Positions 12,701 through 22,582 of a stretch of 64,000 nt of DNA are shown one piece after another. Every line of letters starts with the position of its first letter. Position 1 is the first letter of the stretch. Below the pieces are notes generated by a model. That model was not told where the DNA came from. It did not search any database and saw nothing but the letters and a program-made list of their open reading frames with translations. The position numbers and the translations under genes are program-made. This stretch comes from Pyrenula massariospora (lineage: Eukaryota > Ascomycota > Eurotiomycetes > Pyrenulales > Pyrenulaceae). Location: contig JAGFMI010000012.1 of NCBI GenBank assembly GCA_021030905.1, positions 1,178,001 through 1,242,000 of the forward strand. Reading direction: 5' to 3'.

Positions 12701-13634
12701 GGCGTTTTTGGACAGTTTTCAGGTGGACTTGGAGCGTACTCAGGTGAACTTGGAGCGTCTTCAGGTGGACTTGGAGCATCTTCAGGTGGACTTGGAGCGT
12801 CTTCCAGCGTTTTCGGACAAAAGCAAGCAACTAGCTTGTTTGGCCAGCCTACAAAAGAGACTCAAAAACCTTTCGATCAGCCTAGACGCAGTGGATTTAG
12901 TTTTGGAGCGCCGGAAGCTAGCTCTGGAGAGTTGCAGCCGCAGCCTGCGCCATCTCCATCTGCCAAACAATCACAGCCACAGATTTCTCAACAGACCGGC
13001 TTTGGAACCGGCTCTGGAACCTCCTTGGAGCCCGCCTTTAGCTTCAATCCACCTCATGCCAAACAGTGAGTGGCTTCTTGGCAGAACCTCGCTCGCCGGG
13101 TTGTTGCTTCCAGAAATTAAAGAATCTAACACGCATCATTCTGGCAGCATATTGGCTAGCTCTAACAGCTTTGTTGGTCCGAAGAATGGTACATTTTCGC
13201 CTCCATTCTCTCCATACATCGAATACGATGACCGCTGTAAGGAAACAGCGCACTTCCACAGTATCTCCGCGCAACCTGCTTATCAAGCTTATTCGCATGA
13301 AGAGTTACGCTTCGCAGACTATGAAAAGTATCTGTTATTGGTGGAAGTTTTTCGAAAATTATCCGATAATCAAGGAAGTTGAGCATGATAATGGTCCCTC
13401 TCGATGATACTGGATACCAATACAGGTAGTGGACGCTCTTACGTCGAGAGACACGCAAGTACGGCAGCAGCGGCCAGCCGCAGGGTTGGGTCCATGTGTA
13501 ACTACTTCGATATTTCCTTTCTTCTCGAGTATTGCTTCCTAATGCGTGGATGCATGAGTTACTTTGCACTAGTCAATGACCAATATGATGGCCACGCCAT
13601 GACATATTCCATCACAAGACCGTCACCTACCTGA
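9757..13634 (+). CDS. Dynamin/Mx-like GTPase with FG-repeat C-terminal tail
   Basis: Eight exons: 9757-9930, 9991-10024, 10077-11215, 11273-11755, 11803-12046, 12105-13065, 13148-13327, 13430-13634, all phase-consistent, 1139 aa. Dynamin G domain: G1 GATSSGKSS (48-56), switch I CTRFASEV, G3 DLPG (162-165), G4 TKPD (231-234). The stalk follows, and a GED-type segment ends near residue 690. Intron 5 (donor GTAGGT, branch ACTGAC) then leads in frame into exon 6, a Ser/Gly-rich tail with nine FG dipeptides (GLFG, VFGQ, SLFGQ types). Exon 7 has FHSISAQPAYQAYSHEELRF, like the ITAMKEYESKSLEELRLEDY segment of Nup98/Nup116. Dynamins self-assemble and remodel membranes or bind large assemblies; the FG tail suggests nuclear-pore or condensate contact (inference). 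The last junction and the stop are less sure: the alternative without the final intron stops at 13382. Confidence 0.8.
12578..12667 (+). repeat. In-frame 45-bp tandem repeat, two copies
   Basis: Two 45-bp units (12578-12622 and 12623-12667) inside exon 6 of the dynamin-like gene encode 15-residue repeats of the form GTxTDRPKES-GG-LF. They are nearly identical, so the duplication is probably recent. Confidence 0.85.
12722..12805 (+). repeat. In-frame 21-bp tandem repeat, four copies
   Basis: Four 21-bp units encode GGLGAYS, GELGASS, GGLGASS, GGLGASS in the FG tail of the dynamin-like protein. Only a few base differences separate them, pointing to slippage or recombination and likely length variation between strains. 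Confidence 0.9.
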
Positions 13635-14532
13635 GAGTCTCAACGCCATATTGCACGGGTCAGATACCCTACGCGGCTGAACGAAATCCTAGAGCGACTT
13701 GAGGCCAGGCATCGGAAGTCGCGGCTTATTCAATATGCGCCGGGTGGGCGCCAGCTCTAGCCATGGCTGCTGATGCATGACCTCGACTTGAGTGAATCGT
13801 GGCTCCTTTACTTTAGGCAATGATCCTGCCTTGAAACATCTTCGAAAAGCGAGCTATGGTCCGAGCCTGTAAGCAGTGCGGCCTTGGTTACGAAGTTTTT
13901 GAGGATATATCAGCGCAGGAGACTCTTTCACTTGTTTGGGGACAGTAATTAGGAATCTTCTCGTCAGATACCGTCCTCATTAGATTCCCGAAGAAACATA
14001 GGATACGATAGTGATAGCTTTGAGCAATTGCTTTTCTATCTTCATGACAACATGGTCAAAGATCTTGAGACGTTATCCACTTCCTAGTGCTCCTAGATAT
14101 CACCGACATGGCTGCTACTACTACAACTTTTATCACTGCGGCCAAACTCCTGGTTCTTCAAGCTTCCTCTCTCAATGTTAGTATAGAAAGCACTTGGTGA
14201 GGTCTGTCACGGTTTGCAAGAACCCTATCTAGAGGCACATACACTCTCGGCAATGATGCGGTGATCAAAACAGGGCAACTGTGGTGAAGTTTATCTATCA
14301 AAGTCAGTCAGGGCAAAGTAAGTCAAGCCATAGCAGGCCATACAAGGAACAAATGTCGAGTACTGGGTCAGCCACTATAGAGCATGAGGTGAGACAGCTC
14401 ACAGGAGCAGGAGTCGGCAGAGATGTTCTAACACAGTGAATACTCGCTAATTCTAAACAAACCGTTGAAATTTAAAAAATGCTTTCAAAGTTGTCTCCCT
14501 CCATTCAGTACTTCACAGGAAGATCGCAAGAG
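13635..14532. other. Intergenic between converging dynamin-like and GTPase genes
   Basis: No gene supported. It holds the downstream flanks of two converging genes and one copy of the dispersed repeat at 13704-13764. Confidence 0.5.
13704..13764 (+). repeat. Dispersed GGGCGCC-core repeat, copy 1
   Basis: About 60 bp that align with 31011-31074 and 56689-56751. Shared landmarks are GGAAGTCG, a TTCAAT block and the GC-rich core GGGTGGGCGCCAG. Similarity seems to extend about 20 bp further upstream with copy 3. Element type unknown. Confidence 0.65.
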
Positions 14533-17292
14533 TCAAATCTCCCCACATATCTTCCCTACAAAACCAACCAATCCTCTCGCTGCTCCTCCATTTGGAGCTC
14601 CACCACCATCGTCGACACCGCTGCCAATAGACCTTGGTCTTGGACTTCCGTCTCCGGCTATGGCAGTAGTTGCTGCGGCGGCAGTAGCAGCCGAACCTCC
14701 AATAGCGGAAGACGTCGTCGAAGGCATGATCAAGACCGTCTCCCCAGCTGTACAGCATTCTACGGAGACAAGGAACTCGAAGGAGATCTTGACCCGTTTC
14801 TCGTCGTTCCGACCTTTAGTCGCTCTAGTGCCTGTTCGTCCTGATTCCCCGCCATCACGAGGGCGTAAGGGTGGTTCGTCCTCCTCCTGTGCATCGAATG
14901 CAAAGAGCGTGTCTTCATCGTCACGATGTTCCTCATGCATGTTGATCTGATCCTCACCCTCGTACATTTCCTCATTGTCCATGTCCCCTCTCAAGACGCT
15001 CACAGCACTCACTTTTACCGCCGCCCTCACACTACCAAGGTACGTCAGTGCGTGACCGCCAAGAATTAGTGGCGGCGAGTCTGGCGCCTCGAACGCTGAT
15101 GCAGGAAACAGGGCAGAAAAGGACGTGCATATTGGCAACGGCTCGGAAGTGAGTACCATGCCTTTGCGAGCTTTAGCTAGCAGAGACGATGGGATCGTGT
15201 CGGGCACTACGTCGATACCTATCGTACCAACTTGTCCTGACAGCAGTGAATGGACTGGTAGTCGGAGATTCCGTAGGGAAAGCACAATAACGGGCTGGAA
15301 AAATGGATCACGCGAAGGGCTTTGGCTACAATTCTCGGAATCGTGGTCAGAACGAAACGGGCCGAGGAGCAAGGTCTGTCCGATTGAGAGCGCACCCTTC
15401 GAGAGTTGACCGCAAAGGACGATACCTGAATGCGAAGAAGTCGAAATAGCAGAGCTAGAGATCGTGGTTGTGGTGGCAGGGACGGGCTCTCCAGAATAAA
15501 CTTTAGACGGTGGCATCGAGAAGACCTCATCGATGTTGAAGAGTGCTTTTGCTAACGGCACGTTGGCCGGCGCATTTCCTTGAAGAATTGGGGTTGGAAT
15601 GGGGATGGCATGGAGGAGAGCATGAAGCTCGCTGATGCCTGCACCTGTGGTGGCGCTAGAGAAGAGAATAGGGACGTGGGTCAAAGCTGAAAAGTCGGGA
15701 GCAGATAATAGGCGAGAAATCTCTGATATGTCGTCGGGCTTAATACGCTGCAATCCTTGTAGAGCTTCGTCCGACTTTTGGGGGGAATTAAGAGATAGGA
15801 CTATAGGCTTTCTGCCTTCGTCTTTGAGTGCAGAGAGCATCCTTCCTAGCGTCTGCTTGAGGCCGAGTTTTGTAGCTATGTCAATTTTGGTGATAACGAC
15901 GATAATTTGGAGCTTTAATTTGAGACAAAGGTCCAGATATCTCAAAGAAAGCGTGTCATGATCGTCAATGTCATCGGCAGATACACAGAGCGCGACCCAG
16001 TGAGGTTTCCAACTCATGAGAGTGCGAATAGTGGATTTGGAGAAGCGCGGCATACCCGGAGAGTCGCACATGAATACAAGGCGTCCCTTTCCGGTTGTGA
16101 GACTATGAATGTCGTTCCACGACGAGATGTCTCCTGTCGCGTAATTGACGATGGATGGATGGCTAGAGGAACGGCCATCTTCAAGCCTGCCATAGCCGAT
16201 GAGCTCTTGCGCCACTGAGCTAGTGATTCCAGAAGCAATTTCATGACGATGCCTCAGCAAGCCGAGCCGGGTTTTTCCACGGCCATTATCTAAAGTACCG
16301 GTGGTTAGTGTACCCAGTAACGATGATTTGCCTGAGCCTGATGCGCCTGTCAGCGAGACGCGCAGCTGTTCGGTGATAGATTGCGCTTCTTCCCCCATGG
16401 GATGCATATTTTTGTCTGGTGATTGTGAGGACGGTGAGAAGCCGAAGGAGTCGCCGGTTGACCGAGCCTCCTTTAACTCCAAGTCAGGGCGAACGATAGC
16501 TTCGGCGACCCAAAGCTTAGCAGAGTCGGAAGTGTGACTTTCAGAATCCGCACTTGAGCTCTTAGCGGCCTTAGTTAGCTTACATTCTCCAACCACAACC
16601 TTTCGCAAAACTTCAACAATACACCCGAGACTTGCGGCCATCGCTCTCAAATTCACAAGGCTTTCCTCCAATTCATCATAAGTAAGCCCTAGGAAGACAC
16701 CATCATCTGAGACTCCGATCTCATACAAGGCTCCTTGACTTTCCTCGAGTCCCGGTAATAGCCTGGCAGGCATGCTCGGTGACCCTAGCTTTGGCGTAGC
16801 TTCTGGCAACAAAGGGAGGACGAGGTCCCCGGGTGATGATGAATGAAACGGTGAAGACTGCTGCAACCTCCACAGAAGTTGCGTAGTGAGTTGTTCCAGC
16901 CGATGCTGACGTGTCTGATGTGAAGGGCCAGGTGTAGGTTTCAAGGCAGTAAGCTGAGCACTTTGCCGAGAATTTGCTCCACTAGATAGTCTTGTCTTCG
17001 AATGTTGTGAGCCAGACAGCAGGTGCCCAGTAGTCGATGTGGTGAACGAGCGTCTCGGTCTAAGTAACAGATGCAATTTGTACTCTACAGGACCCTCTTG
17101 CGGCTCTGGTTCTAGCCTCGAAATACCGAGGTCATTGATATGGAGAGCCATTAAATTGGTATCCGTACCACTGATAGCTCCACCAGGACCACGGGATTCA
17201 TGACGCCCGGACTGAGGAGTCACGCTTCCAGGAGTAGACCATGGTGATGAAACCCGAGGAGGGTTCGGATCGTAAGTGAAAACAGATGCCAT
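14533..17292 (-). CDS. GTPBP1/GTPBP2-family translational GTPase
   Basis: Single exon, 919 aa. The family is EF-Tu-like GTPases (GTPBP1/2) linked in animals to mRNA turnover and ribosome rescue in the cytosol. The N-terminal ~300 residues are low complexity. The G domain shows G1 TGASGSGKSSLLGTL, a switch region GITSSVAQELIGYG, G3 as CDSPG (other family members have a DLAG-type form here) and G4 VVITKID. EF-Tu domains 2 and 3 follow: GIVLCGQLSKGALSIGQTLL with LLGPF, then RLPVHSLLSGQVGTIGI and KARKGMVLTSE. A ~75-residue acidic insert (MYEGEDQINMHEEHRDDEDT) interrupts the last domain before VKISFEFLVSVECCTAGETV. The tail is Ala/Gly-rich. No intron is needed. The start at 17292 gives a plausible disordered head. 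Confidence 0.9.
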   Translation of the reverse strand: MASVFTYDPNPPRVSSPWSTPGSVTPQSGRHESRGPGGAISGTDTNLMALHINDLGISRLEPEPQEGPVEYKLHLLLRPRRSFTTSTTGHLLSGSQHSKTRLSSGANSRQSAQLTALKPTPGPSHQTRQHRLEQLTTQLLWRLQQSSPFHSSSPGDLVLPLLPEATPKLGSPSMPARLLPGLEESQGALYEIGVSDDGVFLGLTYDELEESLVNLRAMAASLGCIVEVLRKVVVGECKLTKAAKSSSADSESHTSDSAKLWVAEAIVRPDLELKEARSTGDSFGFSPSSQSPDKNMHPMGEEAQSITEQLRVSLTGASGSGKSSLLGTLTTGTLDNGRGKTRLGLLRHRHEIASGITSSVAQELIGYGRLEDGRSSSHPSIVNYATGDISSWNDIHSLTTGKGRLVFMCDSPGMPRFSKSTIRTLMSWKPHWVALCVSADDIDDHDTLSLRYLDLCLKLKLQIIVVITKIDIATKLGLKQTLGRMLSALKDEGRKPIVLSLNSPQKSDEALQGLQRIKPDDISEISRLLSAPDFSALTHVPILFSSATTGAGISELHALLHAIPIPTPILQGNAPANVPLAKALFNIDEVFSMPPSKVYSGEPVPATTTTISSSAISTSSHSGIVLCGQLSKGALSIGQTLLLGPFRSDHDSENCSQSPSRDPFFQPVIVLSLRNLRLPVHSLLSGQVGTIGIDVVPDTIPSSLLAKARKGMVLTSEPLPICTSFSALFPASAFEAPDSPPLILGGHALTYLGSVRAAVKVSAVSVLRGDMDNEEMYEGEDQINMHEEHRDDEDTLFAFDAQEEDEPPLRPRDGGESGRTGTRATKGRNDEKRVKISFEFLVSVECCTAGETVLIMPSTTSSAIGGSAATAAAATTAIAGDGSPRPRSIGSGVDDGGGAPNGGAARGLVGFVGKICGEI

Positions 17293-20200
17293 ATTTACCG
17301 AACTGTTCGTATATCAACACAGAGCTCATACATGCCACCTTCGAATTGATATTGATAACCTTGATAAAGAGCGTGTGTTGGTGTGAGAATGGTGGATGCG
17401 GAAAAGGTCAGTCAGTAGCTGAATCATGGCGTTGTGGGTGAAGGGGCGACGTCGGTGGCGGAGAGCGCTCCTGTCAGGGCCGCAACTGCAGGTAGACCAA
17501 AGCTTATTTCGACGTTGTAGAAAGAATAATTTCAGGCATAATGGAGAAAGCGATGAAAGTCTAGCAACACACAAATTTTGACCTACTTTGTCTCGATCAT
17601 CGTGGTGTTGAGTCAAGCGCAGAGCCCCATTGCCAAGATGCGGAACTGAGAAGATTTGGAGCTATGCCTACATCAGTTAGATCGCTATCTCAGGACCTTT
17701 TCTCTTCTTCAGAGCAGCCGCATTACACCTGTTGTGCACAGATAAATTGAGAGGAAACCTGCTTCGCAGATGCGCCTTGTAAATAAATTTCTCAGCTGTG
17801 TGTCTCGTCCAACTCTACGGCATGAGACTAGATGAGAAGTATGGGATAGTTCATTTTTCTTATTGGCAACGAGCATCACTTGGTATAGCAATGACTTTGA
17901 ATGGAAATCTTATGCGCAACCTTCTCCTACGAAGTCCAGCGTCGGGGAAATGTGTACTCACCGCTTCTCGAAAGCACTATGGGGTGAGCGTCGCTATGTT
18001 CCCGAGAGCACAGATATCAGTGTTACCTTAATCTCGGAATCGGCGACCTCGCGTATTTATCAAATCATGGCTTCGAAACACAAGACGGCGCTATTGCAGC
18101 AGGAGACCCTGAATGATGTGAGGCATCAGACTAACTTTCCTCGATCTGCGTCTTTCGAGGATGGTGGCGTGCGGAAGCGACGTTGGTTACCTCTATCCCG
18201 ACGACTGCGCGCTTGGAAAAGTACGTGCTAGGTAGCCAATTCTGTATTTAGCAATTGGTCATTTACGACGCCAACAAAATCCACAGAGAGCGGAATAAGC
18301 GTAAAAATTATGCTTTGCGATTGGCCATTTCGTTTTCTCTTGCGACAGGTCTAAGGGGTAAGCTAAACTCTACTTCCGCCTTGCGCACTGGCCATCAACG
18401 GGCGGAAAACTTTGGGCTGTACTTACACCATACCTTATTGAGAGGAAGCAAACGAATTGACAGGTATCTTCCCGCGCGGGCACCGGTATCGCCGCTCGAT
18501 CGTCATGCACATAGAAGACACGCTAAGAAATAGAAGTTGCTACTAGTCCTGTGCGGTCATGACTCGCCTCCCATAGGATTCACATTTCACGTAACTGATA
18601 GAACATCATGTTAGACCACGTCTCTAATTTCTCTCCCATCTGCACCTTGTCGGCGCGTTCATGGAGGAATGCTCGGGTCAAACGCGCAAAAATGAGGCCG
18701 GTCATGTCTATATGTGGCAGATCCCAAGGTGTAGAGGGTTGTTCGTTTGACTATGTGTTGTAGAACCATGCATACGTAACTTGCCTGTTCTTTTACCATT
18801 AAAGGACGGCCGGTATAGTGGAATTTGCTCGGCAACCGGACTCTGAATCGGGTTTCCTTAGTTCATGAGATTCGCAAAAGTCATGAAACCGGATGTCGAT
18901 TGAGAAAGAAATTGCGCAGAGCCTACATCATTTCGGTTAACAACATGATCATTTCAGCGATTGCAGCTTGCTAGATGGATAGATCTGTGGTGGTGTCTCC
19001 GGTCACATTGTAATTCACAAGGTAATGGCACAAACAGTAATTTATCAGAAAGACCCCGAGACGCCGTCGACGTTCATCGTTTCGACTCGGCCCATGCAAA
19101 CTGTGTCCCGACACCCCGAATCTCACATGGACTGGTCCTGGAGCATTGCCCATCTTCATCGGCGGCCAGCACTCAGGGGAGCCTATCGAATTTTGCCATT
19201 TCAGGAAGCGAGGCGCTATTTTCGCTTTCACAACCCTTGGGCAAGCTGACGGCCACTTCCGAATGACTCGAGAGACGTCTGAAAACGCTAACATGTATCG
19301 AGAGCCAAGATAGTGGCCGGCAAGTACCTACCGATTATTGTTTGTAGACTAGAGGCTCACGAGCTCACAAGCAGACCGAAAGGGATTGCTGCGCGAGATT
19401 GACGATTGGGGCTGAGAACGGCTTGGGGGCGAGCTTATAGTAACTGGCTGCACTGTTTAGACGCGCAGGTGAGCTGATTCAGGTCAGGCAGAATCAGATC
19501 TGGTGACTTCATGCTCGGCCGTAGAGGATGAGTGTCTCCGAAGCGTGGGACGGAAATAATTTTCTAGGCTAGAAACCAGCCGAATGCGTGACAATGTGAG
19601 GTCTAGTCGATGGTGATGCCATTTGGCTTAGGCACCGCAGACATGGCCAAGATTTCTCGAAATCGGGAACCACTATGACTGGTGGATTCTTCCAAGATCG
19701 GAGGATTAAGAAAGTCAATGCTCCATCAACGTCCGTTCACGTGTGATGGTATTGATAGAACTATCAGAGTCATGAAGAGGTAGTTAGCCCTGCTACGAAA
19801 GTACAGTCCAGAAGTTCCAGGGGCGTTTGGGGGGAAGAGGGGCAGCAGAGGGCTGTTGGCGGGCGGTGGGCTCGGTAGCAGCTGCCCCCATTCCCCCACT
19901 CCGGCCCCCAAAGCAACCCCTGAACAGTAGCTTTAACCTGGTCACCTTTGCCCAGGAGATCCCTAGACGAGTCATGATTGCGATGGGGCTGCCGGTAGCC
20001 ATTCGCCGACCCTCCGCCCAGAAAGAAAAGCCTGTTGCATATACAGTGGCTTAAGCAGTAGTGTACCCAACCCTCCCACAACCTCCCCTCCTGCCTCCAT
20101 CGTCATTCGTAGAAATCCACTGCTTTAACATGACCCCTCTTTCCAAAATCAACCACCCCGGTAACCGGATAACTCCCCCAGGCTCCACCCTCTTAGTCAC

Positions 20201-20656
20201 ACAATTGCTGCACGTTGTCGTCTAACCTAGTCACAACTGGTCCCCTTAGCATATCCACACAACGTGCCAGAGGTCCATCAGTTGGACTCCTCCACTGTTA
20301 CCGTCGACCCTCTAGGTCCAACCCCCAAAGCAATGATTTTGTCAAGCCTGTTATTCGCTAAAAACTATATCCCGTCGCGGTTAACGCCATGGTCGTCCGA
20401 CTCCAGATTCTTCCATCTCTTGCACCGCCCGGTCTAGTACTAGATAGCCGGAGGGTTGCCTGTCGACTAGTCAAACGGCCGATTACCCTATCTGGGATAC
20501 TAGAGACTTGCATATCTTTCAACCTGCTGCCATATCTGAGACACATGTTCGTTCACCACCGTTCGGTTCATTGACAATATAAGCCTGGTCCAAACTACAT
20601 ACCTTGTTGGGCACAACCAATTCTCACCTTTTGACTAGCAGTGCTCACCACCAAGA
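17293..20656. other. Gene-poor intergenic region, 3.4 kb
   Basis: No gene recognised. The left end is the promoter of the GTPase gene and the right end that of the zinc-cluster gene, with AATATAAG near 20575 as a possible TATA element. A tRNA-Gln-like remnant lies near 18806-18855, and an 8-bp inverted repeat GGGGCAGC / GCTGCCCC at 19839-19846 and 19881-19888 sits in a G/C-run-rich patch. Small open frames at 17863-18231 and 18255-18533 are unrecognised. Confidence 0.5.
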
Positions 20657-22582
20657 ATGGTTGGCATACCAGGAAAATCGGGCGGTTGCCACACTTGTCG
20701 ACAACGCAAAGTAAGGTGCGACCTTCAGAAGCCAGAATGCAACCGCTGTCTGGTACGTAAAGTCAAGTGTGGCGGATACAATGTCAGTCCAATATTCGTC
20801 AACCGAGATCCAGACAACATTACTACATCTTGCAGTCAATTACTGCATAAAGCTGTCACCGGATCATCTTTGAAAGCAGCCAAGAAGCAACAGCCGCGAG
20901 TTCGCGCGGACCACCGTGTCGTCAAGAGGAATCAAGATGTTAAACAGTCGCCGGACTCGCACACCGGACAGCAGATATCGTCATCAACATCTCCAGACAT
21001 CCAGGGACCTGCAGAACACAGACATGAAGGCAGAGACTTCTCACAGTCCTCGCTTTTGTATCCTGAGGAACCCATCAGAAGATCTACCTCTCAACCAATT
21101 CTAGCATCACACAGCTCTCAAAAGACATTCGGTGCGTGCGACGCATTGATGGCTCAGATCCTTCCGTATCCAATTCGGCTCAGCGTCGAGCAGAAGAATC
21201 TAGTCGAAGATTTCCTTTTCCATACGTTGCCCGTCCACCGTTTCTTCAACAGAGCGAATTCTAATTGGACCTACATCATGCCCTACGTGGAGAGTCCCAG
21301 CACTCCCAATGTCTACGGCGCCTTCATGGCATTAGCAGCCATCAAAGTTGGCCATGTCTGCCGCAATTTTTCACTACTGGAAATGGGCCATGCGTATTAC
21401 GCCGAGTCTCTGGCAAGTTTATCGGGGGCCCTGAGTCAATCACCTGGCTACAGTCTCGATATCTTCATTACCATGTACCTACTCTCCCAATACGAACTTT
21501 ACGAATGCCCAATGGATGCCGCACTCAAAGGACCATGGTTGACTCATTTCAACGGTCTTACGAAACTTGTGGAGATTGCTGGACCGGATCGCTTCACGGA
21601 AGGGGTTGAACACAACATTTTCATTGATGTAAGACTAGCTGCTGTAAGTAAGCATCTCTCCTCGCATCGGCGAGTTGCTGACCATTTTCCCTAGATTAAT
21701 CTTGCGTTGGCACAACGCAAGTCTACGTTCCTTGCAGACCCAAATTGGTCAACAAGGCCATTTTCATCAAAATACCGGGTCAAATCCGGCCTGCAACAGC
21801 TCCTTGACTACATGGCCACAATTTCCTGCAAGCTAGAAGAAGCTGATCGCCTTCACACCTTGACTTGTCAACAAGACTTCCAATACTATAAATTGAAATC
21901 GCTCCGACTAGAATGCATTTCCTTGATCGGCCTGTTAGACAACTGGAACGAAGAATATTTAGACCAGAGTCATGGCCCTCTTTACCAGCCAAGAACTTCA
22001 ACAATAGACCGGGACAGTGATGACGAGTCCCTCATGTTTCCAGTACAGTTCGTCTTTTCAGAGCCACTGACTGCACTAAACCTGTTGTTATTCTGGAGTG
22101 CACAATTAATATTGTATATTACCATCGAAGAGCTTGAATTTGACCTTCGATTATGTCAAACAAGCAGACAAAGCAGTATCGAGACGTCTCGAACAGGCTC
22201 ACCGCCAGTTTCTTATACCCGTCCGGTTGAAGAATTCAAGCCGAATACAATAGCTCATTGCCTTTATTTGGCTGATTGCATTGCTCAATCTACCGAATAC
22301 ATGACTCACGATGACCTGCGGACTGTTGGTCCGAGAGTGGCTATTTGGCCACTATGCTGGGCTCAGCAAATGTACGATAGGGTAGAAGGATGTGTACAAA
22401 AAAGTATATGGTGTCAAGGAATCATCTCGGCGGTCAATTTCCACGGTTATCCATTCCTCGACTACAAATCAAAATTATACGACGAAGTAGTCCCTCGACG
22501 ACTTCCAATCCGGTACCAGACCTCTATACCGCTGCAGACAAATTTCTGTCGGTTAGGTTTTCAGAGGAAACAAAGGATCTAA
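20657..22582 (+). CDS. Zn2Cys6 fungal transcription factor
   Basis: Exons 20657-21643 and 21695-22582 with a 51-bp intron (donor GTAAGT, branch GCTGAC, acceptor TAG) give 624 aa. The zinc cluster lies at residues 11-38: CHTC, then RQRKVRC, C in KPEC, NRC and LVRKVKC, i.e. C-x2-C-x6-C-x6-C-x2-C-x6-C, preceded by the usual SGGCHTC. A Ser-rich linker leads to a C-terminal regulatory region (from about residue 165) typical of the SPT21/PRO1-like fungal-specific domain, with EDFLFHTLPVHRFF and AFMALAAIKVGHV. Role: DNA-binding regulator; target genes unknown. It lies alone between two gene-poor gaps, so no cluster assignment is possible. The extreme C-terminus may contain another intron. Confidence 0.9.

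Noticed and set aside
19839-19888. 8-bp inverted repeat in a G/C-run patch
   Set aside because: Too short and common in such composition to claim as a structure.
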